Part shown: positions 1 through 6,975 of the stretch, in pieces
Numbering within the stretch: the first letter of the stretch is position 1
How the letters are laid out: every line of letters starts with the position of its first letter
Source of the DNA: Treponema sp.
Lineage (GTDB): Bacteria > Spirochaetota > Spirochaetia > Treponematales > Breznakiellaceae
Length of the DNA stretch: 7,888 bases
Assembly: GCA_031255875.1 (NCBI GenBank)
Contig: JAIRRR010000055.1
Coordinates: 1 to 7,888 of the forward strand
Direction: 5' to 3'
The notes under the pieces: generated by a model
The model's input: the letters and a program-made list of their open reading frames with translations, nothing else
The model's database searches: none
Told to the model about the DNA's origin: nothing
Position numbers and translations under genes: made by a program

Positions 1-2
1 CC

Positions 3-1295
3 GTGGCCCAGAACGTTGTCATGGGAATTGAGCCGAGAAAGGCCCTGCTGTTTTACGGTTTTGCCGAGGCCGAGAAAAGGGTAAACGCGGTGATCAAGGC
101 CCACCGCTTTTCCGTGGATGCCGGTACCCGGGTCGGGTCGCTTGCGGTGGGGCAGATGCAGCAGGTGGAGATTCTCAAGCTCCTCTACCGGAATGCGGAT
201 ATTCTTATTCTTGATGAACCTACGGCGGTCCTTACCGATCAGGAAATCGCCTCTATTTTTGATACCTTTAAGCTGCTTGCCGGGGCGGGTAAATCCATCA
301 TCCTTATTACCCACAAGCCGGGCGAGATTAAGCGCATTTCCGACAGGACCCTGATCATGCGGAACGGGGAAGCGGCCGCGATCCTCGAGACAAAGGATGT
401 CGGCGAGCGCGAACTTTCCCGCCTCCTGATGGGGGAGGGCGCTCGTCCGGCGGCAAACGCGCCTCCGCAGGAAAAAGCGGGCCGGGATAAAAGCCGGAAA
501 GCGGGAAAAACACCGGTCCTCAGCTTTGAAGAGGTAACGGTACTGCGGCGCAAACAGAAACGCCCGGCGCTTAATTCTGTTAGTTTTACCGTTTATTCCG
601 GGGAGGTTCTGGGCTGCGCCGGGGTAGGGGGCAACGGCCTTGGAACCCTGGAAGCGGTGCTGGGGGGCTTTCTTCCCGTTACCCGGGGCAGGATACTCCG
701 CCGGGGAAAAGATATTTCCGCGCTTAAACCGCGTTTTCTCCGTAAACCGGCCCTTGCCTATGTTCCCGGCGACCGTCTGTCCGTGGGAACCGCGCCCGAC
801 GCCTCTGTGGCGGAAAACATGATGATCAAGCGCCGCCGCGAATTTTTCCCCAGGGGCTTTCTTGACAACAAAGCCTTAAGCCATTTTACGCGGGGCCTTA
901 TTGAACGCTACGGTATCGACGGAAAGGCGGAACAGTCCCTCCGCTCCCTTTCCGGGGGCAATATCCAGAAACTTATCCTGGCAAGGGAAATCGACCGGTA
1001 CCGGGACTGTCTCGTTTTTTCTGAACCGACCTGGGGGCTTGACGTTTCCGCGAGCCGTTATGTATACGGGCAGATAGGGCTGCTGCGCGGGAGGGGGGCC
1101 GCCGTTATCCTGATTTCTTCCAACATGGACGAGATTCTTTTCAACGCGGACAGGATCCTGGTGTTTTGCCGGGGCGCCATTGTTGCGGAGATAGCCAATC
1201 CCCTGGCCGGCAGAGAAGGGGAAGATGAAGAGCGGGCCCGGCTAAAAGAAGAAATTGGTTCGTACATGCTGGGGCTCGCCGGGGGCCCGCCGTGA
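3..1295 (+). CDS. ABC importer double ATPase, BmpA/PnrA-type (YufO-like), 5'-truncated by window
   Basis: This is the cytoplasmic ATP-hydrolysing subunit of a sugar/nucleoside-type importer with two fused ABC domains. The gene runs in from upstream. The GTG at position 3 is an internal Val: V-A-Q-N-V-V-M-G matches the family's T-V-A-E-N-I-x-L-G segment after the Q-loop, so about 80 residues with the first Walker A are missing. Visible in domain 1 are a signature-like LAVGQMQQVEI (47-57), Walker B ILILDEPTAVLT (67-78) and the H-loop ITHKPGEI (102-109). A basic, Ala/Pro-rich linker follows (about 146-170). Domain 2 has a degenerate Walker A, GVGGNGLGTL (207-216), the signature LSGGNIQK (316-323), and Walker B ending in SEPTWGLDV (340-348). 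Its switch region is ISSNMDEI without His, as is usual for the second domain of this family. The stop overlaps the next gene's GTG by 4 nt. Substrate is unknown; nucleosides are the best-documented cargo of relatives. Confidence 0.93.
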   Translation: MAQNVVMGIEPRKALLFYGFAEAEKRVNAVIKAHRFSVDAGTRVGSLAVGQMQQVEILKLLYRNADILILDEPTAVLTDQEIASIFDTFKLLAGAGKSIILITHKPGEIKRISDRTLIMRNGEAAAILETKDVGERELSRLLMGEGARPAANAPPQEKAGRDKSRKAGKTPVLSFEEVTVLRRKQKRPALNSVSFTVYSGEVLGCAGVGGNGLGTLEAVLGGFLPVTRGRILRRGKDISALKPRFLRKPALAYVPGDRLSVGTAPDASVAENMMIKRRREFFPRGFLDNKALSHFTRGLIERYGIDGKAEQSLRSLSGGNIQKLILAREIDRYRDCLVFSEPTWGLDVSASRYVYGQIGLLRGRGAAVILISSNMDEILFNADRILVFCRGAIVAEIANPLAGREGEDEERARLKEEIGSYMLGLAGGPP

Positions 1296-2479
1296 CGCCG
1301 CGCCCTGCAAACACTGCGGGCAGCGCGGCCGCTGATGCCCCGGGCTCGCCCCCGGGCCGGGGCAGGAAAACGCCTTCAGCCAAAACAGCGGTAGGGTCGG
1401 GCAGGGCGCCCGATAATCCCCCGAACCGCTTTGAGCAGGGGCTTGATAAAACAATCGCCGGTATTGGGATGAACGCCGGGGGCATGCTGCTGGTCCTCGC
1501 TATCTCCCTCCTGGCGGCGGTGGTATTGGTTTTTCTTTTAAGCGACGATCCGGCAAAAACGCTCTTGCTGTTTTTCCTGGGGCCTTTCCGGACTGTCTAT
1601 TATTTCGGCAACATGATAAACAGCGCTGTCCCCCTCGTCTTTGGCGGGCTTGGCGTTTCCGTCGCCATGAAGTCCGGGAATCTGAACCTGGGCGGGGAAG
1701 GGCAGGTGTATTCCGGGGCTTTTATTACCGCCGTTGCCGCCCTGGCGTTTGAAGGCGCGGGGTATGCGGGCGCGGCGGCGGCCCTCCTTGCCGGGGCTGT
1801 TTTCGCGGGGCTCGCTGCGGCCCTCTCGGGCCTGTGCAAGGTGCGCTGGAACGCCAGCGAGCTTATTACCAGCTTTCTTGTTTCCAACGCGCTCGTCCTC
1901 GTTACCAATTACTGCGTCACCGGCCCCTTCCTCGATCCGGCTACCAGCCTCCAGTCTACGCGGAAAATACCGGAACTGTTCCGCCTCCCCCCTGTTTTGC
2001 CCCCGTCAAATTTAAGCGCGGCTGTTTTTTTCGCGCTGCTCGCGGCAATTCTGGTGTGGGCCTTTCTGTACCGGACCCTTGCCGGTTATGAAATCAGGAT
2101 TTCGGGCCTCAACCCGGTGTTTGCCCGCTACGGCGGGATCAATACAGGTTTCAGCGTCATCGTATCCATGTTTCTTTCCGGGGCGCTTTACGGCGTATCG
2201 GGCGGCATGGCGGTTTATGGGACGTATTTTTCCGTCGTCAAGGAATTCTCCCAGGGGCTGGGCTGGAACAGCCTTGCCGTCGCCCTTATCGCCCGGTCAA
2301 AGCCCGCGCTGGTTGTTCCGGCCGCGCTTTTCTTTGCCTGGATAGGTTCCGGCGCCCGGCTTGCCATGCAGTTTTCCGATGTCACGATGGAGATCGCCTC
2401 GATCGTGCAATCGGTAGTGTTCTTTTTGGTTTCAAGCGCCGTGCTTGGGAATTTTTTCAGGGGCAGGGGGAAATTGTAA
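1292..2479 (+). CDS. ABC importer permease 1 (BPD_transp_2, YufP-like)
   Basis: This is an inner-membrane permease of the same importer, 395 aa, with many hydrophobic segments (first about 64-83, last about 367-386). Family landmarks are a K-S-G-N-L-N-L-G-G-E-G-Q segment (127-138), N-A-S-E-L-I-T-S (187-194), G-Y-E-I-R-I-S-G-L-N (265-274) and the EAA-like cytoplasmic loop G-L-G-W-N-S-L-A-V-A-L-I-A-R (322-335). The GTG start at 1292 overlaps the ATPase stop (GTGA), which implies coupled translation; the upstream sequence is only G-rich, not a clear Shine-Dalgarno. The first 50 or so residues are Pro/Ala/Gly-rich, probably disordered, and not usual for the family. The only other in-frame start is ATG at 1469, just before the first membrane segment. 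It would give 336 aa, closer to the usual permease length, but lacks a good ribosome site. Confidence 0.9.
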   Translation: MTPRPANTAGSAAADAPGSPPGRGRKTPSAKTAVGSGRAPDNPPNRFEQGLDKTIAGIGMNAGGMLLVLAISLLAAVVLVFLLSDDPAKTLLLFFLGPFRTVYYFGNMINSAVPLVFGGLGVSVAMKSGNLNLGGEGQVYSGAFITAVAALAFEGAGYAGAAAALLAGAVFAGLAAALSGLCKVRWNASELITSFLVSNALVLVTNYCVTGPFLDPATSLQSTRKIPELFRLPPVLPPSNLSAAVFFALLAAILVWAFLYRTLAGYEIRISGLNPVFARYGGINTGFSVIVSMFLSGALYGVSGGMAVYGTYFSVVKEFSQGLGWNSLAVALIARSKPALVVPAALFFAWIGSGARLAMQFSDVTMEIASIVQSVVFFLVSSAVLGNFFRGRGKL

Positions 2480-3387
2480 TGGGTGAATCCGTGCCGGTCC
2501 TGTACGATGCCGTCGGTATTATGACGCCCATCCTCTTTGCCGCGATTGGAGGGCTTTTTACGGAGCTTTCCGGGGCGCTCAACATCGCGCTTGAAGGCCA
2601 GCTTCTCCTGGGCGCGTTTGCCGCCGTAACGGTAACTCATTTTTCCGGCAGCATTGCCGCAGGCATTCTCGCCGCGATCCTCGCCTCCATGCTGCTTGCC
2701 GCGCTCACCGCCTTTGTCAGCTTTAGGTTAAAGGCAAATGTATTTATCGCCGCTCTCGCGGCAAATCTTTTCGCGCCGGGGATTACGGCGGTGCTTTCCA
2801 ATAAAATATTCTCTACCAGAGGCATAGTCGTGTTCGACGGTTTTCCCAGGCTGGGGGCATTAAGCGTAAATATTTTTGAAAGAATACCCGTTTTCAATGC
2901 GTTATTTATGAATCACAGTTTTTATGTCTATTGTTCATGGCTGCTGCTCTTCATCGCCTGGCTGGCGCTTTATAAAACACCCTTCGGCTTTCATCTCCGT
3001 TCCTGCGAGCTGCATTCCCGGGCGTTAATGTCGCTGGGCATAAAAAGCGGCCGCTGCCGTTTTATCGCCTTCCTGATTTCCGGCTTCTGCTGCGGCATAG
3101 GCGGCTCCATGCTCACGATCAGCCTGGGCGCGTTCGTGCCGAACATATCGGCGGGCAAGGGCTGGATAGCCCTGGTTGTGATATTCCTGGGAAACCGCAG
3201 GCCCCCGGGACTCTTCGCGGCGGCGTTGCTCTTTGGCCTGACCGAATCTTTTTCAAACTACGCGCAGGGGGTTTTCAATGTTCCTGCGGATTTTATTCTG
3301 GCGATCCCCTATGTCTTTACTCTCGCGGGGATGATAGGGATATCCGTGTATACCAAGCGCAGGAACCGGGTCGTGCAGGGAAGGTGA
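2479..3387 (+). CDS. ABC importer permease 2 (BPD_transp_2, YufQ-like)
   Basis: This is the second membrane subunit of the importer, 302 aa, a normal length. It should form a heterodimeric channel with the preceding permease and dock on the double ATPase. Landmarks are F-T-E-L-S-G-A-L-N-I-A-L-E-G-Q (27-41), typical of the YufQ branch, G-F-H-L-R-S-C-E (170-177), where most relatives have G-x-x-L-R-A-x-G-E, and the EAA-like loop S-A-G-K-G-W-I-A-L-V-V-I-F-L-G (224-238). Near the end is I-P-Y-V-F-T-L (276-282). The ATG at 2479 shares one base with the upstream TAA stop (TAATG). A good Shine-Dalgarno, AGGGGGA (2465-2471), lies 7 nt upstream, so the start is well supported. The C-terminus is short and basic. 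This is the last importer gene before a 73-nt non-coding gap. Confidence 0.93.
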   Translation: MGESVPVLYDAVGIMTPILFAAIGGLFTELSGALNIALEGQLLLGAFAAVTVTHFSGSIAAGILAAILASMLLAALTAFVSFRLKANVFIAALAANLFAPGITAVLSNKIFSTRGIVVFDGFPRLGALSVNIFERIPVFNALFMNHSFYVYCSWLLLFIAWLALYKTPFGFHLRSCELHSRALMSLGIKSGRCRFIAFLISGFCCGIGGSMLTISLGAFVPNISAGKGWIALVVIFLGNRRPPGLFAAALLFGLTESFSNYAQGVFNVPADFILAIPYVFTLAGMIGISVYTKRRNRVVQGR

Positions 3388-3446
3388 CGGCATGTGGGAT
3401 TCCCGCGCCGGGCCCGCTCGTCCTGCTTTCTCTTTCCCGCCTTTTG

Positions 3447-3455
3447 TGTTATCAT
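3447..3455 (+). promoter_or_regulatory. extended -10 promoter for the HisD-family gene, probably leaderless
   Basis: TG at 3447-3448, one base, then TATCAT at 3450-3455 forms an extended -10 element (5 of 6 match to TATAAT). The expected transcription start is about 6-7 nt later, which is the A of the ATG at 3461 or its neighbour. The best -35 at 17-nt spacing (TTTCTC, 3427-3432) is weak, as is common with extended -10 promoters. No Shine-Dalgarno precedes the ATG, which fits a leaderless mRNA. Sequence match only; it could be chance. Confidence 0.5.
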
Positions 3456-3460
3456 GGCGT

Positions 3461-4741
3461 ATGGCTATAAGCGTGATAAAACAAGCGGTGAAAAAACATT
3501 CCGGGAAGGATACGGAACTTTCAGAAACGGTGGCGGCTATCATAGGCCGGGTGAGGGACGAGGGCGAAAAAGCCCTGCTGGATCTGGGGGAAAAATTTGA
3601 CCGGGTCCCCCTCGGGACGGTAAGCGTCGGCAGGGATGCTGTCGCGCGGGCCTACAGGGACGTTTCGGAAGAAACGTTAAAGCATTTACGTTTTGCCGTG
3701 TCGCGTATCCGCGCGTTTGCGAAAAAACAGCTTGAGTGCATCAAGCCCCTCCATTACAAAAGCAGCATTCCCGGCGTGGAACTCGGTCACCGGCTCATTC
3801 CCGTGGATCGCTGCGGCTGTTATGTGCCCGCAGGCCGCCACCCGCTGCCAAGCTCGGCCCTGATGAGTGTCACGGCGGCAAAAATCGCCGGAGTCGGCCA
3901 TGTCGCGGCCTGCTCCCCCCCCTCGCCGGCCCACGGGGGCATCGATCCGGCGGTGCTCGCGGCCATGGACATCGCCGGAGCGGACGCCGTCTACTGCATG
4001 GGGGGCGCCCAGGCGGTTGCCGCCTATGCCTACGGCGCGGGGCCTGTCTTAAAAACGGACCTCATTGTGGGCCCGGGCAACCGCTACGTGACCGAGGCGA
4101 AGCGGCAGGTTTCCGGAGACGTGGGGATAGACGGCCTTGCCGGGCCCAGCGAGGTACTCATCGTCGCCGATGAAACGGCTAACCCCCGCTTTATCGCCGC
4201 CGACCTTCTGGCCCAGGCCGAGCACGATCCGGACGCGCGGCCGGCGCTGGTTTGCACAAGCGCCGCGGTTATCGGGCAGGTTCAAAAGGAAGTAGAAAAA
4301 CAGCTCGCCAACCTTCCCGCGCAAGAGACGGCTGCGCTTTCATGGGATAACAATGGAACCGTGTACTTTGCCGACACTATCGGCGAGGCCGTTTCCCTTG
4401 CCAATGAAATCGCGCCCGAACATCTGGAACTCCAGGTGGCCCCTGAAAAGGAGCGCGAAACCGCCGGGAAACTTAAGCACTACGGATCCCTTTTTGTCGG
4501 GCACTACGCGCCGGTCGCTTTCGGCGATTTCGTGTCCGGCACGAATCACATACTGCCTACCATGTCCACGGCCCGGTATTCAAGCGGCGTGTGGGTGGGG
4601 ACTTTTATCAAAACGGCCTTTCATCAGTACCTGTCCCGCGAAGGCTGCGCGGCTCTCGCGGAATCCGCCATGGGTTTCGCTGAAATGGAAGGGCTGCCCG
4701 CCCACCGGGAATCGGTGCGGCTGAGAATCGAGGAAGAATAA
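3461..4741 (+). CDS. hisD: histidinol-dehydrogenase-family zinc enzyme (HisD or HisD-like paralogue)
   Basis: This is a 426-aa cytosolic NAD+-dependent alcohol/aldehyde dehydrogenase of the HisD fold. HisD turns L-histidinol into histidine in two oxidations. The expected metal ligands are all visible: Q252 and H255 in L-L-A-Q-A-E-H-D, D356 in F-G-D-F, and H415 in E-G-L-P-A-H. The catalytic pair E320-H321 lies in A-P-E-H-L-E, and G-T-N-H is at 360-363. Several segments look more like HisD paralogues that act on other diols (HpsN-like): G-C-Y-V-P-A-G-R-H-P-L (119-129) and W-V-G-T-F-I-K-T (378-385), where true HisD has a D-D-F-x-K type segment. No other his gene is nearby. An in-frame ATG at 3392 would add 23 Pro/Arg-rich residues with no family match and no ribosome site, so ATG 3461, preceded by an extended -10 box, is preferred. 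It is followed 4 nt later by a DUF362 gene. Family certain; substrate uncertain. Confidence 0.88.
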   Translation: MAISVIKQAVKKHSGKDTELSETVAAIIGRVRDEGEKALLDLGEKFDRVPLGTVSVGRDAVARAYRDVSEETLKHLRFAVSRIRAFAKKQLECIKPLHYKSSIPGVELGHRLIPVDRCGCYVPAGRHPLPSSALMSVTAAKIAGVGHVAACSPPSPAHGGIDPAVLAAMDIAGADAVYCMGGAQAVAAYAYGAGPVLKTDLIVGPGNRYVTEAKRQVSGDVGIDGLAGPSEVLIVADETANPRFIAADLLAQAEHDPDARPALVCTSAAVIGQVQKEVEKQLANLPAQETAALSWDNNGTVYFADTIGEAVSLANEIAPEHLELQVAPEKERETAGKLKHYGSLFVGHYAPVAFGDFVSGTNHILPTMSTARYSSGVWVGTFIKTAFHQYLSREGCAALAESAMGFAEMEGLPAHRESVRLRIEEE

Positions 4742-4745
4742 GGCG

Positions 4746-5894
4746 ATGGAAAAAAATGAAATACTGGTGATATACGGCGGCAGGCCCGAGGAGATGGCGT
4801 ACCGCGTCGCGGAAGAAGCCGCCCTTGCGGAACTTATCGGGGACAGGGCGAAACGCATCGGCCTTAAACCGAACCTGGTGGTGGCCAGGCCCGCAGACGA
4901 GGGGGCGACCACCCACAGCGGGATCGCCCGGGGGCTTGTCAGGTATCTTCAGAAAAACGGCTTTAGGAATATTGCCATAATCGAAGGCTCCTGGGCCGGA
5001 AGCCGTACCGGGGAAGCTTTTCCCCGCTGCGGTTATACCGCGCTCGCGTCGGAATTCAGTTCCGGGGGCAGCCGCGTGGAACTTATCGACACGCAGACCG
5101 ATACGCACCGCAGCCATGACTGCAAGGGTATGCGTATCGAAATCTGCGACAGCGCCCTTGCGGTGGATTTTATGATCAACCTCCCGGTAATGAAAGGCCA
5201 CTGCCAAACCCTTATTACCTGCGCGCTTAAAAACAACAAGGGCGTTATTCCCAATTCCGAAAAACGGCGTTTCCATACTATCGGGCTGCATAAGCCCATT
5301 GCCCATCTTAACACTGTTGTGAGAAACGATTTTATACTTGCGGACGGTATCTGCGGGGACCCTGATTTTGAGGAGGGGGGCAATCCGGTAGCCGCGAACC
5401 GCGTATTCGCCGCCCGCGATCCGGTGCTCTGCGATGCCTGGGTCGCCGCGCAGATGGGCTACGCGGCGGAGGATATCCCCTACATCGGTTTCGCGGAAAA
5501 ACTGGGCGTAGGTTCGGCAAACCTTGGCGGGGCCCTTGTCCGGGAAATTGCCGCGCCGAAAAACGCGGCCTCTTTTGCCGCGAGGCCTACGGGCAAGGCG
5601 CGCCGCCTGGCCGCGTACATAGACGAGAATAACGCGTGCAGCGCCTGTTACGCGGCGCTTGTATTCGCCCTTTCCCGTATGGGCGAAGAAGAACTCCGCC
5701 GCCTTCCCGGGCGTGTATGCGTGGGGCAGGGCTTCGCGGGCAAGGCCGGCAAAATAGGTTCCGGCAATTGTACCGCCGCTTTCGGCGCGTCCGCCAAGGG
5801 CTGCCCCCCGAGCGGCGCGGCCATCCTCGGTTTTCTGCGCGGCCTCCGCCGGGCCGGGGAAGCGCCGGGGAGCGCGTTGTCAATTGAGCGGTAG
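4746..5894 (+). CDS. DUF362 domain protein with C-terminal cysteine module
   Basis: This is a 382-aa soluble protein of the DUF362 family (PF04015), whose biochemical role is not established. The family hallmarks are I-G-L-K-P-N-L-V (38-45), then L-P-V-M-K-G-H (146-152) followed by C-A-L-K-N-N-K-G-V (159-167), and a V-V-R-N-D-F-I-L-A-D-G segment (191-201). The C-terminal part carries CxxC at 298-301, C325, G-N-C at 340-342 and G-C-P-P at 352-355. This spacing suggests an Fe-S cluster or other metal site, which is inference. There is no signal peptide or membrane segment. The ATG lies 4 nt after the HisD-family stop, with GAGGAAG at 4730-4736 as ribosome site, so the two genes are almost surely co-transcribed and may work on the same substrate. 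The last 15 or so residues are low-complexity. The gene ends 40 nt before the end of a convergent gene. Confidence 0.85.
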   Translation: MEKNEILVIYGGRPEEMAYRVAEEAALAELIGDRAKRIGLKPNLVVARPADEGATTHSGIARGLVRYLQKNGFRNIAIIEGSWAGSRTGEAFPRCGYTALASEFSSGGSRVELIDTQTDTHRSHDCKGMRIEICDSALAVDFMINLPVMKGHCQTLITCALKNNKGVIPNSEKRRFHTIGLHKPIAHLNTVVRNDFILADGICGDPDFEEGGNPVAANRVFAARDPVLCDAWVAAQMGYAAEDIPYIGFAEKLGVGSANLGGALVREIAAPKNAASFAARPTGKARRLAAYIDENNACSACYAALVFALSRMGEEELRRLPGRVCVGQGFAGKAGKIGSGNCTAAFGASAKGCPPSGAAILGFLRGLRRAGEAPGSALSIER

Positions 5895-5896
5895 CG

Positions 5897-5931
5897 TTGC
5901 GCTTCCCTCTTTTTGCGCGAAGCGCAAAAAG
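5897..5931. repeat. overlapping inverted repeats in the convergent gap
   Basis: CTTTTTGCGC (5909-5918) and GCGCAAAAAG (5922-5931) form a perfect 10-bp stem with a GAA loop. Its core contains GCGAAGC, known as an unusually stable DNA mini-hairpin. A second perfect 9-bp pair, TTGCGCTTC (5897-5905) with GAAGCGCAA (5919-5927), competes for the same bases. It sits between two convergent genes, where a two-way terminator is expected. However, T-runs lie on the 5' arm and A-runs on the 3' arm, the reverse of a normal intrinsic terminator, so termination is uncertain. Confidence 0.6.
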
Positions 5932-5934
5932 CTG

Positions 5935-6975
5935 CTAAATCCCGCTATACCCGAGCCAGCGCGAAAGGTAGTCCGCGCAGTTGATGATCCCTGCGGCGCT
6001 CGCGGCTGCGAGAAACAGGAATACTGTTGAAAAGATCAACGGCAGGGGGGCGGGCAGCCTTTTCTTTTTCACGAGGCTTGCGGCAAGGGGCAGCGCGGAA
6101 AAGAGGAGGAAGACGAGGGCCGGGATAAGCCTTACGCCCGGGGAGCCGCTCCGGGCCCAAAGCGAGAGGCGGTAGGCGCTCATCTGGAAAAAGCTGTTCA
6201 AAAGGAAAAAGCGCCCGAAGGCCATCAGCAGGCCCGTCGCGACGAGGAACACGCCGCTTATGATCCGTATGAAGGGCAGCAGCCGCCTTGCTTTGCGGGC
6301 CTGATCCATCAGGGCGTTCCAGAAAAAGGCGGCGATAAGGAAGGGGACGCCGAGCCCCGCCGAATATACCGCGAGGTAAAGCGCGGCCAGGCCCAGTTTG
6401 CCGCTCTGGCCCGCCATGAGCAGGATGCTCCCCAAAAAAGCCCCCACGCAGGGGGTCCACCCCGCGCCGAAGGCGAGGCCCGCGATAAACGAGCCGGGGA
6501 AGCCCCGGGGCCGCCTTGAGGGGTGCAGGAACGATCCCTCTTTTGCCGCGAGAATAGAATGGCCGGGCGTACAGGTCTCGCAGGAGGCGCTTCTGTCGTC
6601 GTACTTCAAAAAGGGGATAAAATTGAAGAGGAAATTCAGGCCGAGGGCCATTATCAGGGAGCCTGAGACGATGTTCAGTATCCTGCCGGCCCCTCCCAGA
6701 AACAGGATAAATCCGTATATGATAACGCTGAGCAGCACGAAGACCGCGCTGAACCCGAGCACGAAAAACAGCGTTGAAATAAGCGCCCTGAGCTGCCGCC
6801 TTGAGAAGAGTCCCGCCGCCCGGGCCGTTCCGTCTTCCCCGGCATCTTCCCCGCCGCCGCTCCTTGCGCCGCTGATAAAGACAAGATAGCCTGACAGAAG
6901 CGGGAGGACGCAGGGCGACGCGAAGGAGAGCAGCCCGGCGGCGAAGGCCGTGAATACGGAAATATTAGTTTCCAT
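5935..6975 (-). CDS. ccdA: CcdA/DsbD-type membrane thiol-disulfide electron carrier
   Basis: This 346-aa inner-membrane protein carries electrons from cytoplasmic thioredoxin across the membrane to outward-facing thioredoxins such as the TlpA-like protein encoded just upstream. The two signature membrane cysteines are present: C22 in F-A-S-P-C-V-L-P-L (18-26) and C176 in G-W-T-P-C-V-G-A (172-179). Core membrane segments lie at about 5-35, 63-94, 99-123, 158-189, 194-221 and 232-257. Two further segments (about 281-302 and 310-332) make it longer than the usual 230-250 aa. A loop before the second signature (about 124-157) holds an extra C-E-T-C (132-135). The start was chosen at ATG 6975: it opens the conserved first segment, has a GAGGAG site 10 nt upstream, and overlaps the tlpA-like stop by 11 nt. 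Upstream in-frame codons back to 7131 overlap tlpA deeply and are not CcdA-like. Confidence 0.9.
   Translation of the reverse strand: METNISVFTAFAAGLLSFASPCVLPLLSGYLVFISGARSGGGEDAGEDGTARAAGLFSRRQLRALISTLFFVLGFSAVFVLLSVIIYGFILFLGGAGRILNIVSGSLIMALGLNFLFNFIPFLKYDDRSASCETCTPGHSILAAKEGSFLHPSRRPRGFPGSFIAGLAFGAGWTPCVGAFLGSILLMAGQSGKLGLAALYLAVYSAGLGVPFLIAAFFWNALMDQARKARRLLPFIRIISGVFLVATGLLMAFGRFFLLNSFFQMSAYRLSLWARSGSPGVRLIPALVFLLFSALPLAASLVKKKRLPAPLPLIFSTVFLFLAAASAAGIINCADYLSRWLGYSGI

Noticed and set aside
3388..3446. Intrinsic terminator after permease 2
   Set aside because: There is a GGGCCC palindrome and a pyrimidine-rich stretch, but no stable stem directly followed by a T-run.
3392..3460. Longer HisD-family start at ATG 3392
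   Set aside because: The added 23 residues are Pro/Arg/Phe-rich with no family match, there is no ribosome site before 3392, and an extended -10 box lies inside the stretch.
4608..5306. Long minus-strand open frame opposite the HisD-family and DUF362 genes
   Set aside because: It spans the junction of two well-supported plus-strand genes, shows no recognisable motif, and is explained by high GC content.
6398..6889. Plus-strand open frame opposite the CcdA-type gene
   Set aside because: It lies wholly within the CcdA-type coding region, has no family features, and its translation is a low-complexity Pro/Ser/Arg mixture.
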